Counted from the stretch's first letter, positions 25,974 through 39,800 are shown. The stretch is DNA of 64,000 bases from Quillaja saponaria (GCA_029379385.1 CM055617.1:310001-374000), one strand, 5' to 3'. The notes: generated by a model from the letters alone, not told the origin. Numbers and translations are program-made.

Positions 25974-27068
25974 ATGGGTAGATCTCCTTGTTGTGAGAAA
26001 GAGCACACTAACAAAGGAGCATGGACCAAAGAGGAAGATCAACGCCTCATCAACTACATCAAACTTCATGGAGAAGGTTGCTGGAGATCCCTTCCTAAGG
26101 CTGCTGGTAAGAATTAAGATTATAAACTTTCCCTTAACACTGGCCTAATTATTTTAATTTAATTTAATTTATTTTGTTTTTATTTGTTTTTCAATCATAC
26201 ATATTATAGGTTTGCTTAGATGCGGTAAGAGTTGCAGACTGAGATGGATTAATTACCTCAGGCCTGATCTCAAGAGAGGAAACTTCACTGATGAAGAAGA
26301 TGAACTCATCATTAATCTTCATAGCGTACTGGGCAACAAGTACGTAGGAACCAGTGTTTTATTATTATATCTCTTCCACCTCTGTATTTATTTATCCAAT
26401 TATTTTATTTTAATTTAATTTGTTCAGATGGTCACTAATAGCTGCGAGATTACCGGGAAGAACTGACAATGAAATTAAGAATTATTGGAATACTCACATC
26501 AAGCGAAAACTTTACAGCCGTGGGATTGACCCTCAAACTCACCGCTCACTCAACCCGGCTGCCGCCGCAGCGCCTATTGCCGGAGTTTCCATCACCACTA
26601 CTAATCCCCCCTCCAATGACACTACTCCACCGCCTTGTTACTACAAAGAATGACAGCAGCGTCATAATTAGCAACAAACATATTCAATTTGGAACAGACT
26701 CAGCAGGTGCTGCTGAAGATTCAAACAGTAGTAGTGGGATTACCACTGAAGAAGTACTACTATGTCCTCCTCCTCAACTCAACCTTGAGCTCTCCATAGG
26801 CCTTCCCTGCAATAATTATCAGACAAAACCCATACATTCTTCCAGCAACCAACAAGAAGATCAATTTTTGTTTCAGTTGTATGGGAATGTTAGTAGTAGA
26901 CAACAAGCAGGTGTGTGTTTGTGTGGCAATTTAGGGTTTCAGATCAGTAACCCAAAATCATTATGTAGCTGCAAAGCCATGGGAATGAGTGGTATAGCTA
27001 CCACTACTACTACAACGACAACTACAGCTGACAATCTGTATAGATTTTACAAACCCTTGAACTTTTAG
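25974..27068 (+). CDS. R2R3-MYB subgroup 4 repressor, C-terminus out of frame
   Basis: Subgroup 4 MYBs (MYB4/MYB308 type) repress phenylpropanoid genes in the nucleus. Exons: 25974-26106, 26210-26339, and the last from 26428. The MYB domain is intact (start [18 protein letters not shown], end [15 protein letters not shown]) and is followed by the subgroup motif [11 protein letters not shown]. In that frame translation stops at 26651-26653, giving a protein of about 162 aa. A frame shifted by one base stays open to 27068 and holds the expected C-terminal motifs: the EAR core LNLELSIG and the Cys-rich C-L-C ... C-S-C finger. So the gene body is complete, but its C-terminal half is disconnected by a one-base shift at about 26590-26650. 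A 64-base intron (26585-26648) would also restore the frame but would be unusual for this family. The R3 bHLH-contact motif is degraded (see findings). Confidence 0.85.
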
Positions 27069-30000
27069 AGGCTATAAAAATTATTCAGCTAATCACATGT
27101 AATCTTATGGTGGTAATTAAGATAAACAACTCAAATATTTAGTTACTGCTACAAGATTTTCCAAGCTCTTCAAAAAAATTCAATATTTCTATGGTTTCTT
27201 CATTAATTTATTTTGCATCATCAAGTTTGTTAATTCTATTTGTAAAGACAAATATATTTTAAACATGAGTTATGTAACAAATAGTATAAAAAATGCAATA
27301 TGTATAAACTAACTTAAAAATTCAAAACTTAATTATAGTACAATACAATGTACGACTGTATATGTAACAATTAATGTGAACAATCCATTTCATTTATGCA
27401 CAGGTGGGTTGCGGATAATAATATCATAATCAATAATTAGATAGATTTTCTTTTATTTATCTAAATAAATTAAATAGATAGCTAACTTAAAAAATCAAAA
27501 GCAACAACATTACGATACCAGTGCATTAATTGGTACATCTTGAAATAGAAATGATTAAGTTGACAATTCAGGTATTTTGTTTATTTTCAAAGAAAATTAG
27601 AGTTGACTAGTGTCATTAATTTTTTCCTTTTGATAAATGAATTTGATCAAAATGGGTAATAATGGGTTAAAAATAGGAAAAAATTATATGTATTTTATGT
27701 TTTCAATTAGGAAAGATCAATAGTAGTGGAAGAATTTGAATGTGATAAAAACATTAATCTCATAAAAGATGGATTTTATTTATCTCTTATCTTGAAAGAG
27801 TTTGTGTTAAATTATAAATAAAAAAAAAATGACCATTCTTTCTTTGTGTTGTAGAGAATAGAAAAGCTAGGAAGGTGTTTGGTGGGGGGAGTGGTCCACT
27901 CTTTTAAGTCTTATCTCTAGTTACTAGTACTATGTCTATTTTGGGCATTTTCATCTGTTTTTCTCTCATAATGTTGTGGGGTTCGGAAGAACATGAGCAG
28001 TTTTGGTTGGTAGGTGAGGTGACGTCAGAAAAGACAACTACCCTCTGTCTCTTCTCATAAAAATTTATTTAATTTTTCTTTTTAATTTTAAATATTTACT
28101 TTTAACTATTTAGTCTTTTTATTTTTATTATTCATTTTCATTCTATAAGGCTAAGCTACATTTAATAGAGTACAAGAATGAATGTAGTGGAAAACTGTGG
28201 ATGTGTCTAATAAAGAGCATGAGGTTGGCTATCTTCTAGAAGGTGGGGGAGATGTTGAAAATCACACGTTACTGGCACCTAACTCTGGTTTTACTCTTGT
28301 CGAAAAACTCGGTTGTTTTGTTATATATTTGACAGTTTTTCTTATCTCTTTTTATTTTCCTCAATATCGATAGTCATGATTCAAACAAGTTTCTGAAAAT
28401 TTTGAAATTCAAGTTTTGAATTTTCACAATTGATTTGCACGAGTATCATCCTCAGCCTCGCTTCCCCAAATTCATAGAGATTTCTCATTTTCGAAGAATA
28501 GTTCCGAAAGAAAGAAACAAATAAATCCTAATTTTTAACAATTAATTTACATGAGATGACTCGAACTAGTGATGAATAAGTACTAGCAACTGAACAAAAC
28601 ATTTGGTAATAATCAATATGCCATTGCTATGAGACTCCCGTGCGTGTAGCATAGTAACACCCTAATTAAATAATATTTATAGAGCAAAACAGGAGGGATA
28701 CAATTGCTAGTGCCAATCTAAAACATAGCTTCAAATGATGCAAACATTTCTTCTTCTTTTTTTTTCTTTTTTGGTTGCTGTGAGGTGCTGCAAACACTGT
28801 TAAATTGATGATAGTTGGACCATTTTGTATTGGTCAGACTAAATCAATGGATCCATTAAATAAGCATTAGAAATTTCAATACATACTAAAAAATGCTTTT
28901 GTATGCTTGTGTAAGAAATACTATAGAACAATCTGTTCTGTTCAAACATTGCATTCCAACTCATCTGTTTCTAAAGCATTGACTAAAATATTTGTTTATA
29001 CAAGTTAGGTTTGACACAAACTTCATTCAGAATTTGTGTGCAAAGAAAAAGAAAAATCTAATTTTTCGTCCGATAGAAATAGATCTAAAAAGTTGAACAT
29101 GGGCCACCCTTGCTTACCTCTGAAAAACCACCCAAATCCATCAAAACAAGATAAGCATCAATAGGCCACAAAACATGCAATGTAAAAACAAAATAGACCA
29201 AAATCTGCCAGACTACCCATGACTGATGACACTTGCACTGAGGAATAGGGTCCTGCCACAACATGGACCACTCTGGAGCATATAAGCCATTTCAACTATA
29301 ATTCTTTTAGTTTGAAGAATTGAAAAAACAACATAAAAAAGAAATAGAGGGAGTCAGATGCTCAGAAGAATATTAAATTTTAGTTTTTAGGGCCTAGGGG
29401 AATGAACAACATACATGTGTTATAGAGGTAATGACATTTGAAAGCCCTGGGTTGAAAAGAACTAATGGACTACTATACATATAAACAATGGGAGTACCAG
29501 ACATGGTCAACTACTCTACCTTATGCAGATAATTTATGGGTGATATTCGTAATGATATAGGCTGATATAAGACATGTATTCCACTTCTCCCAAGCCAAGC
29601 TGGTGGCTTATGCACTGGAAAGAAAAGAGGAAGGGAAAAGTTTAGTTTTGTTTCATAAAAACAGACGAAGCACCAAGAAAGCATCGCCATATCTCTTAAT
29701 TAACCACAAACGGAACATCATATGCATTCTACACTCGTGTGAGATAGAACAACTTTATTGTGGCAACAGCTGTAAAAGAAAACTCCTTCAATAAATAGTC
29801 ACCATCAACACTGCTCATAAAAATATCCTACAAAATCACAGAACTAAATGGTAGCAATATTTCAGAATGCTTGATACTTTATTTTCTCAAGAACCAGACC
29901 ATAACCATTGAGCTTTTTTTTAAATGCCTTGATAGTTATAATACACGAAATATGCACCTGGCAGGTCCAGAATCATGATATGCAATGCCATAAAATCAGA

Positions 30001-30143
30001 AGGTAACTTGGCTTCAACATGGACACTTCATGGCCCTGATATAGCACAAGAAAACAGATTGTTTAGTACTAAGGCACTTTTTACCACAGCTAATCTTCTT
30101 TTCATGTGAATATTCAAAGATCTAACTTGTAAAAATGATCCAT
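27069..30143. other. Intergenic region downstream of MYB
   Basis: AT-rich. The first few hundred bases probably hold the MYB 3' UTR. No coding region is convincing on either strand and no repeat with clear ends was found. Confidence 0.4.
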
Positions 30144-31974
30144 TTAGTACTCCTTGTTGGACGACAAACATGATTCCTTTACGTGCATGTTCTTTATTGT
30201 GGTGTTGCGTCTGACATGCATATCCATACCAGCAATCTTCTCATTGAAGGCATCCTGTGGTAGAAGTTTTAATAACACATAAAACCATAACAGAAATAGT
30301 CAACTTTTCTGATAATTGACAAAAAATTGAAACTACTTTTGACAATTGAAAAAGTTATTGTTCAATCCATAAATCATCAACATGGTTAGTTAGATCTTGC
30401 AATCACAATAACAGAAATTATATTTTCCTTTTTGGACACACACACACACACGAAAAAGAGAGAGAGGAGAAACCTTAAGATTTCAATGAAAAAACTAAAA
30501 TGTTGCTATAGATAAGTGATAAACCACTGTCAAACAAATTGCTCAATGATACTACAACTTATGTCATGACTATTTTACCATGATAACATGTAAAAACTTC
30601 AGTTCACCTTGTCTTTTGTTAACAACAAGGGATCTAAATGTTACAGGATGCTTCTTTGAACACAAAGGGGCTCCTCGCTCAAAAACCTTAGCATAGAAAA
30701 TAGGGGAAAATTCTCCATCACCGGAAGTGAGAGGGGGAGATGCAGCACTCTCTATGTGGAAATGATATGGATGCTGGCCAATCAGTTTTGGCACACATGC
30801 TCAGGACCAAATAACTAATTCTATCCTTCCTGTTATCCATCTTCAATTGTTCTAGAAAAATAGTTTGCTACATGAGGAATTTAAAAAAAAAAATGAAAAA
30901 TAATAACTAGTCTTTACTTCTCTTGAAAAAGAAAACTCACTTATAAGTTTATGTACTCAATCACTATTTCTCTATTACAATATTTCCTATTATAACAAGA
31001 ACTAAATCATGGAGGACACAGTTTTGGACTAAAATCATAAAGAATCTGAACTTGGCAATTTAAAATGATGTCAGAGGAGGCAGGCGAGAGACCAATGATT
31101 GAGGAACTCACATATTTTGGTATAGAAAAATAAGGAACCAGTAGAAGAGAAAACAAGCCAACTTATCATAGCAGTCACAGCATTGAAGATAAATTTCAAA
31201 ATAAAGTAAGGTGAAAGTAACTGGTAAAAGTATAATGAACTGAAAGAAAAACAAAAGAAAAGAGCTCTAAGAGTGCAAATTTTAATACATTTTCAAACAA
31301 TTTTACCGATTACCCAGCAATTTAAGAATTTAAGACCAGGCAAAAAAAATTAAAAAAATTAAAGATAACTAATTTGATAAAGGTCAGATCAAAAACATGA
31401 TTTAGAAAATGTGAAAGCATATCAACAGGAGAATTTCGGCCATATGGGGGGATAGGCCTTTAGGGAAATTGAATAAACATCAGAAGAGAGAAGAAAACTA
31501 AACATGTAAAATACCCATAATCTTCTCTGCCTCAGTCTAAATGTCTAACAATCACGATTTTTTTGGATCATCTGTATACAAGGAGATTGTAGTATGCTCT
31601 TAACATGTAAATGCAGGGGGGAAATTAATTCATTTTCCAAGAATGCCCTGTGTGTATAAATCTAACCTGCAAAAATTTGTTGTGGCTGCCGTGGCAATGA
31701 TCATCTCAGCATGATTTAGTGGCATCCTAGCCCGATCTGGCAAGAGAACAACGGATTTCATCAGTGAGTGAAACCACATTATAAAACCTTCATATTATGT
31801 CTCCTACGTGCTGAAACTATCACAGGTCGTTTGGAACCAAACCAACCCCAGAATAACTACTAGATATGAACTAAATAATTTTATCAATCACCAATTTCTC
31901 TGTCGTTAAATTTTGCTATCCACTCTGCAATGTTCTTTCCATCTGTCGAAGTCTCTAATACAACTCTCAGTGAT
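30144..31974 (-). other. Candidate small spliced gene or non-coding transcript, unidentified
   Basis: On the minus strand three short segments are bounded by good splice signals: 31892-31974 (acceptor TTTCTAG, donor ATTG|GTGATTG), 31667-31736 (TTGCCAG, GCAG|GTTAGA) and a last one starting at 30254 (CTACCACAG). The first two join in one open frame encoding SLRVVLETSTDGKNIAEWIA and, later, MPLNHAEMIIATAATTNF. At the third segment the natural phase ends after about 20 codons, whereas the +1 frame is open for 37 codons to 30144 (DAFNEKIAGMDMHV...). One missing T in the TTTTT just before the donor would unite them. No start codon was found upstream, although a CT-rich leader-like stretch lies near 32600. 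I do not recognise the family. Confidence 0.3.
30424..30464 (+). repeat. Short CA then GA microsatellite
   Basis: A run of about eight CA units is followed closely by gagagagag. Simple-sequence repeat with no associated feature. Confidence 0.8.
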
Positions 31975-33879
31975 CTAGAAATCACAAATATTCATCATAT
32001 TAAAAATAAAAATAAAAACTTTATTAGCTTAAAACTCAAGAAGAGAAGTTCAATAATTTCATAGAGAATGGCAGGCATTTTGTTCATGCTGATTCTTTCA
32101 TGTGCTGAAACCAGAATTCTAGAGATAGAATGTTCTGAGATCACATCCTAAACCAGCAAGACAGTGGTCATTACTAATTATTTACACCTAGTAATATACA
32201 AAAGGCAAAGTATTGAAACCAGTCTGTTAAGTCCCGATTTGTCCGGGCTTACATGGTTTTAACTTCTATATACATAGATGTTAGAATTAAGCAAGAAAAC
32301 TTACCAAGGCTCAAGATCATTCCTATGCATAAATTTCAAGAGTCAAACTCAATTTTTTGAGGGGAAAAGGGAAACCCTAAAAGGATTTAAGTAATACTGT
32401 CCTCTTGAGTTCATTATCATTAAAATCCCAAAACTTTCTTAACCAGTAAAATGAGTTCCATGACTCCATCATTTGGCTCAGAAATTCCATGGTTAAATAT
32501 CCAAACTCTTCAATTCTAAACTTTAATTGGACTTGTGGAAGTTATGAGATGGAGAAGCTCATGGCTGAGAGAATACAGACTGGGCCGTGAGGAAGGAGGA
32601 AGGAGGAAGGAGGTAGGAGGAGGGGGGAGATCCGATGCGGTTGTCTCTTCTGGTTATGTTTTTCTCAAAAATTAAAACATGAAACGACATCGCCTATAAT
32701 AATTGTGGCAAAACGTGGCCGTTCTGCACTCTCCAAATAATGCCACCCTTACGAAAAATAGGACATAAAGTTTTCTTTACGGTTAAATTGATTTGTCATT
32801 ATACGAAATCAATTCTTAAGGGTAAGTTTGACAAGTTACCATAATTTTGTATTTATTTGGGTCCTGTTAATATTGTGTTTTTAGCCAAGAAATAGTGTCT
32901 AGCTTACATAGCAGACTTATTCATTATTCATGAAAATTTATTCGCATAATATTTACTTTGATATATTAAAAATATTCAAACTCAATTTTCGGTGATATTA
33001 TTCACATAACCTGTTAAGAAACATTCAAATATATGAAGCCACTGAAAATATATATATATTATTAATCATTAGATCAATTTAGAATAATAGTTATAGATGT
33101 GAAATTAAAAATATGCTATGAAAGTGTGACATAATTAATAATTTCTTTATTGTGTAGTGTGCTACTGTCTAATGATGTGTAATGGATGAATAAATACAAT
33201 GATAATGTAAATAGTAAGTCATTTTATTATATGTTAATTAAATATTGGTCAATCACACTATTATATGTAAACACAACTTGCTAAATGTTTTAAATTAAAT
33301 AGTATAATAAGGACACTCATTAATGAAACTCTCATTTATTATTAGATTTTTTTTAATATGTATTTTTAATTTACTTATCAAGGCACAATAAATATAATTA
33401 TTAAGTTTTAAAAATAATAATTAATTACATTCCTCTAAATTCATTTTAGCTGCTTGAAATAATAAAAAAATTTCTAACCACTCTTTATAAGGGACATGTT
33501 AAGATGATAAATATAAAAATTTTGTATTATTAATTATAGTGGTTGATCATGATTTTAATACTGTGTAATAAATAATTTTTTAATTTTAAAATATTTTAAA
33601 TTCTAAAACTTGTATTTATTGTATCTTATTAAGGACACTAGTTAAAAAACTCAATAATAAATAATAAAAATTGCCATATTAATATTCTTAACAATTATAG
33701 TAAGGACACTCTGTCACAAAAATTTAAAATAAAATGATATGGTTTCAGAAAATATGGTTAAAGAATTACTAAAAAAGAAAATGAGCGCCCAAATTACAAA
33801 TGGCACGTTATTACCAAGAAGGCAAGACAACAACCTTTTGTTATATTCGCAGTTTTCATGGTCAGCAACCCCTTGGTCA
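31975..33879. other. AT-rich region without a supported gene
   Basis: A GGA-rich run (aggaaggaggaaggaggaagg) at about 32590-32630 reads as a CT-rich leader on the minus strand and might be the 5' end of the candidate transcript to the left. From about 32750 the DNA is very AT-rich. The phrase AAGGACACT recurs in direct orientation near 33309, 33632 and 33701, but I could not define an element. Confidence 0.35.
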
Positions 33880-33884
33880 CCCAA

Positions 33885-36000
33885 AAACCCTAATTCTATA
33901 AATTCATATGGGCATGTTTGCTCGTTGTACAAATGGTAATGGCAAAGCTCTCTCTTTTGTCAAGCCTCCTGTCTCCCCCGACTGTATTGTGCTTATTTAC
34001 CCATTTGATTTTCATCATTTTGCGTGCAATGGTCCGAATTACGTTTCACTGATTTTCACTCAATCAGTGGAATATCTGATTCCATGGGATGGGTTTTGAT
34101 TAGTTTATGATTTTTAGACCTTTTGGCTTTTACTCATTGTTTGATCTGAAATTTGTAGGCTGGAGATTTGGGAAGCTCGGGAAATTGGTTGTTGAGATTG
34201 TATGGGTGAATTAGAAAGTTATAGCCGGGGTTGTTTGGTAGTGGGTTTGTGGGACAATCATTCTGATCATTCACGCAAAATGATGTAAAATATGGGTTGA
34301 TGTTAGGAGGGCCCAAGCATGTGTACAAACTCAGGGGAATATGGCACAAGGTATGACTTCGAGTTTGAAATACTTGCCCCATAAAACTGCATAGAGTTCT
34401 CTAAGGATTACTGTAATTAAAATTTTGGTTTTTTGGACATGTCTTCTGTTTGTTTTGTTATAGCGGCTTTATTATATGCTTCAAATTGCGCTGATGTTGA
34501 GATCTAAATGGCTGTTACCAATGACATCTTTAGTATTGAGATGTAAAAGTGACTTGTATCTGGCATCTCTTTTAACTGTTAGATTTTAAGTTTTGCTTGT
34601 TCCGTCTTTGGTATCCAGTCTATTTACTGATAATGCTTATTTTGATATTGATTTTTATTAATTCTTATTTATGACTTATGATTTGTTTTCGAGATGTAAT
34701 AATTTCAAGCTGCTTTGATTTGTCACTGGCTCTTCTGGATATCTTAGGATAATTACCACTTTGTTTGTGATCAATAACAATGATTTTTCTGTTATTTAAG
34801 CATCATCGATATGTTTGATCTCAGCTGTAATGAAACTAAGAAACAGGCCAACAGGGAAATCAAGCAGTTTGCTTTTATCAAAAGGGTTGAGTACTATGAG
34901 ATATTTAAGTTAATTAGTTGCTAAAGTAAAGAATTCCTTTCATTGACACCCATCTTGGGTATTTGGAAGAATAAAATATATAAGATTTTAAAAATAAAGT
35001 TCTCTTGAAAGGATCTATCTTAATCTGAGAGATTATTACAATTGACATGTTCTTTTCCCTTCAGCAAATTACTTTTATCTGATAATTGGCATGTTATTTA
35101 ATTTAATTGCTGAAATTTTTTAATCCATTTCAAATGCTTCCTTTATCAGATTCTTGAATCTCTGTTTTCCCATGTCTCATTGAAGAACATGATTTGTGAT
35201 TCATGGCCATTATTAGTTGGGGGGGTTGTTTTTTTGTGGTTAGCCAGCCTATCTAGTTTTCTCTTAATGGAAAGACTATTGCTTTAGAGTTCTTGCTGAT
35301 TCCTAGTTGCTACAATATGATAGTGTTCAAAGAAGCTGTTGTTTCTCTTATAAACATTGAAGGTATTTTTCCCAGGAGGGAATCGATGTTTGCACAGCTA
35401 TATTTAGGTTTGCTTTTCTCTATATGTTGTTGTCCTGTGAACCTTGATTGAGCATATTACCTTATATGGGGTTCCCTTACCTATTGGAAGGGAACAGTAT
35501 TAAAGATCAATTTCTGCTGTAAAAAACACATTGATTTCTTTATTATATTTTTTAATAAAACTTTGACGTTGATGAGATCTGTTTATGTGTGAAACTTCAT
35601 GTTTTTAGAAACTTCATTGATTATTGATTTTGTTGCTGTGATTTCTTTTGAATTCAGTGAATCATGGCAAGGGCTTTTCTAACAAGTTTCTAAGGGTAGT
35701 TGTTAAGGTTAGTTGTCATTTATTGCACGTAAAATATATACTTTAATAACATGTAAATATTTATATCCTCAGTTCTCTCGCACCGTGAACCTTGATTGAT
35801 GTTGCACCTGCACAAACCAGAAAGGTTTTCATTACCAAGCTTCCTCCCGATGATAGAACAGCTTTTAATACAGCAATGATCATACAAAATTGTGAAACTC
35901 ATAGTGGTGTTCCCTACAGGCAGAAAAAAGATCAATGTTCAGTAATATCAATTTTCTTCTTAATGCTACAGAAACCCAAAGGGTCCTTAGCATAACATCT
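33885..36000 (+). other. Possible non-coding transcription unit with telo-box and TATA
   Basis: At 33885-33900 an AAACCCTAA telo-box is followed within a few bases by TATAAATT. The next 2 kb are T-rich on the plus strand like plant introns, with exon-like islands such as the one beginning after TTTGTAG at about 34160 and ending at ACAAG|GTATGA near 34351, and another near 35770-35940. No long open frame is conserved-looking. This could be a long non-coding RNA or an unrecognised 5' UTR. Evidence is weak. Confidence 0.25.
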
Positions 36001-36834
36001 GCAAATCTAGTGGGTGGCAGAAAAAGACAGGGAAGAGGGGTGGGGAACCTGGATTTGGTAATATGGTGCTTTGAACTCTGAACTGCAGTAGGGTAGGAAA
36101 TAATAGAAAAACGGCAGGTAAAAAAAATAAAAATGTGAACACTAGTATGGGATCCAGGCAACTCACACCAGTAATATCAGCTAACCCAAATTGAAAATTT
36201 CATAGATATGTAGACCATTTTAAAGGGAGTAAATCCTATAGGCTTCTTCTGCATCTCAAAATAGTACAAACTTTGAGTCAAGTGGTGGATTTACTTGGAT
36301 ACTGATTGATGTGTAAACAAGTACTACCCAAAAGCTCACTCATAATGCTAATTACTCCTTTTTGACCCACCGTATGGATTTAAATGGAGTTCTAAATCTT
36401 TTTCCTCTTAATATGGTTTTGTGGCCATTCTCAATGGGAAGGGGTCCGGGGGGTAAAACAGAGTTACATCTTCTTTCTACCCATTAATGACTTTAGGAAA
36501 ACACTTGTAAATTTCCTCAAAACCTATAGAGAACTTTGATTATTCAATATGAAATGAGGTGGAATTAGTTTCACATTTTCTTGTGAGCAGGATCCACGTG
36601 ACTAGATCAGACTCAGAAAAAGGGTTATGTATTGCCTTGATTATCTTAGATATTTCTGATCAATTCAGCTTGTGAAAGCTGGACCTCTAAATTAAAGTCA
36701 AGAAAGATTTCTACTTTGACACACATCGGAGATATAAAGTCTTGAGTTTCAAATCATAAAAATGCTTCATTACAACATTCTGATTTATTTACAGATTGAT
36801 ATAAAATGTAGGATTAAACCTACAAATTAAAATC

Positions 36835-39800
36835 TCACTTCAAGATGCATTGTCTTCGGTATTGCAATGACATTAAATGATTCATAGACACATTATGGGG
36901 CACTTGGGAGTCTTCAAATGATATAGTTGTAGAATTTACAGATTCTATTAATCTTGGCAGCCAAATAGTATCCCTCACTTGCTTCAGTGTTTGCATATGT
37001 GACAAGCTCTGGCCCATGCATGAGACATCTATCTGCATTAAAAAAAAAATATGAAAGAAAACCTAATAAATGAATCCACTTAAAAGCAGATATATCTTTC
37101 TAGGATGCTGTGCTACCGGAGACTATACAGACACACAATTTGCTAGAAGGAATGTAGTGAAAAACTAAGTGCACAGAGCATTTTGCTCCATGCACGACCA
37201 CTCTTAAATAAATAAAGAATGGTCTCTCAGCTAATATATATCCTGAAATGTTAATCAAGATCACAAGACTTGAACCAAAATAAGAGCTGTCATGACTTAG
37301 TTTCGTTAATACCATAGAGGTTCATCTTTAACCTTCAAAATTGCTATTCCTTGTTGAAATTAATAACTTGCTCATAATTAAAAGGCTTTACAGATTACAT
37401 GTTCAAGAAAAAAAAAATTAATTGGTGGGAAAAGTTAATTACTATGAGGGAAAAAAATACATGGAACAGCAAGACGGGCATGTGTGGATTAATATGGCTT
37501 TAGATATAGAGTAAGTACATACTAAGTCGAATAATAATATGGACAAGAGAGAGGACTATAGAACTAGGTTTTCAAATGAACAATTCAGACTGGCCCCAAT
37601 TAACACCTACCACTCTCTAGGAAGCCTTTTATGACAATAAAATAAGCCATGGATTGATCACTACGTCTAATTTCTATAACAATAAAAGATAATCATGTTC
37701 AAAAGTCAAAACTACTTGACGTATCATGTGTAATGTGTATAATATAAGTCATTTGGAAGTTTATCAATATTGACAATTGATCCACCTCCTTGCCTCCAAG
37801 AATTGTCAAGTTTATAGGCTCTCCATGAGCCCTAGAAAGGCAAATCCCCAACTATATCAAGAAGCATGGATTTCTCTATGGTGTTTTTCGTATCTAGTAA
37901 CCGACTCCTATGATTTAGGATTAAGGTTTTTTCGTATCTGTCCTCTAATTTGTGGTTTGCAATACTCCATAGGGTGTTCTTAGCTCAACCCCTCTATCTC
38001 ACTAATTTCTTCCTATTAGGCCTGCCAATCCTATAAGTATATTACAGCTTTCTAATTATGATGAAAACGATGCAACTTAATTTCACAAGGGATTTGGATG
38101 CACAATGCCTTCCTTCTCAAAATGTTTTTAATTGCAAAAGAAATTTAGTCAAAACCTTCTCTATGCCACAGATTCTCCTCCTACAGGAAAGGATCTGATC
38201 CATTTCATAAGGGTTGTATACAGCATTCTTAGTCAGAATCTAAATCCAGCCCTAAAGAATATAGTTGTAGATCATAGAGAAGCTTCTCCAATTATTGCTA
38301 GAGTAATCTAAAGCTTCAAGCCTTCAACATATCAAACCTATATATACTGTGTGTCAAGTCTTGTTGAGTACTGTCACTATTCAGTAGGCCGCTAAGGTCA
38401 TTACAGACAATAATATATCATTAGACATGAACTGACGACATTCTTTTTAAATTTTAATATAATAAGGAGCAGGCATTAATTTTTCTGTCTTTCTCCTCTT
38501 AGAGATGAGGGCTTTATTATAGTTAGTTTTTAACTGAGGTGTTAGTTAAAAGGGACTGAACAGTAGGGGAGGATTCTATATTTACCCACCGGGAGCACAT
38601 ATATGGACATAAACTAAAGTCACCAAGCTTAACTTTCTAATTCATATATAAGGCCGCAACAGAAACATATATCTAATTGAGAATCTACTAGTGCTCTCCT
38701 ATATATCAATGGATAGCTAAGATTGCTCTTGCTCCACCCAGAAAGCTGGTAGTGAGAGAACTGAGAATATATGATATTTGTACAGCAGCAGTGTTCATTT
38801 TTGGTACTTAAGTGTTCCTCAACATGATATAGGCAGGTCCTAACAAGATTTTGTGATATTCTCGACCAATAGCCCTAATTGAATTATGAGCTCCCTTGCC
38901 TGCAGTGTCATTTTTTCCTACAAAATTATGATGAATCTTCATGACTAAGAACTCTTTACGGTAGAGGGACCTGCTCCCAAGAAATGATCCAAGTATCTGT
39001 CTGTCTGAATGTGGAAGATATAACCCATGATTATGCTTTCTACCAACTGAATATCTAACCAATTAGTAGAGGAGAATAGGGGAGTGAAATGATCATAATT
39101 GATGAAAATTTTGATGGAAACTTGTCGAGGCCAAGACTCCCCATTCATTCATCTAGGGTCTAAACCCTAACACAACAGGGTAGCTAAGATTTGCCACTAC
39201 GCATGGGGGTTGAGATATCACTCATCATTAACATAACATGACCCACGTAATGAGAGCTTGTCATTTCACTAAAATTACTGCATGCATGCTTTGCTTTTCA
39301 ATAATTAATTGCTACATACAGAAATTAATGATACAGGGAGAGAGAATCAAGTCGATTACCTCAGCTTCGTTGGAGAGACCAAGCTTTCTAACCAGGTATC
39401 TTTTAACCATGAAAACCGTCAAGTTCTCGTCCCTTCTTGGAAAAAGAAAATTACAAAAAACAGAAACAGAAAAAGGAGAAGAAACAAAAACCCAGAAAAG
39501 AAAAAAGGAACAGCAGAGGTCAGCTTTTTCTCTCATTTCAATGAAAATATCATTAGCAAAGTAGAAAAAATAACGTGCAGGTTTGCATGCTAACTTGCAC
39601 CACATACTTCACTCTAATGTACGCCTTTGGTACTTGAGGCAAAGCTTCTTCATTTCTGCCATAGTTGAAAAGAAAAAAACACAGAAGAAAATAAGAACTA
39701 AAACATGAATGTTCAAATTGTTTGTATTTTGGCAACAGAAACTTATGTCAAGTTAGAAGAACAAGAACAAGAATCAGCAATTAATGTTGGAAAAAAGGAG

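Noticed and set aside
33300..33720. Recurrent AAGGACACT phrases, considered as a transposon with terminal repeats
   Set aside because: The copies are in direct rather than inverted orientation, spacing is irregular and no target duplication is visible.
37777..38040. Less AT-rich island in the LAX2-like intron, considered as organelle-derived or retroelement DNA
   Set aside because: All frames contain stops and I could not match it to a known organelle gene or transposon domain.
38808..39148. Minus-strand frame of 84 codons inside the LAX2-like intron
   Set aside because: No family features, no start context, and it lies between exons of a gene whose splicing is clear.
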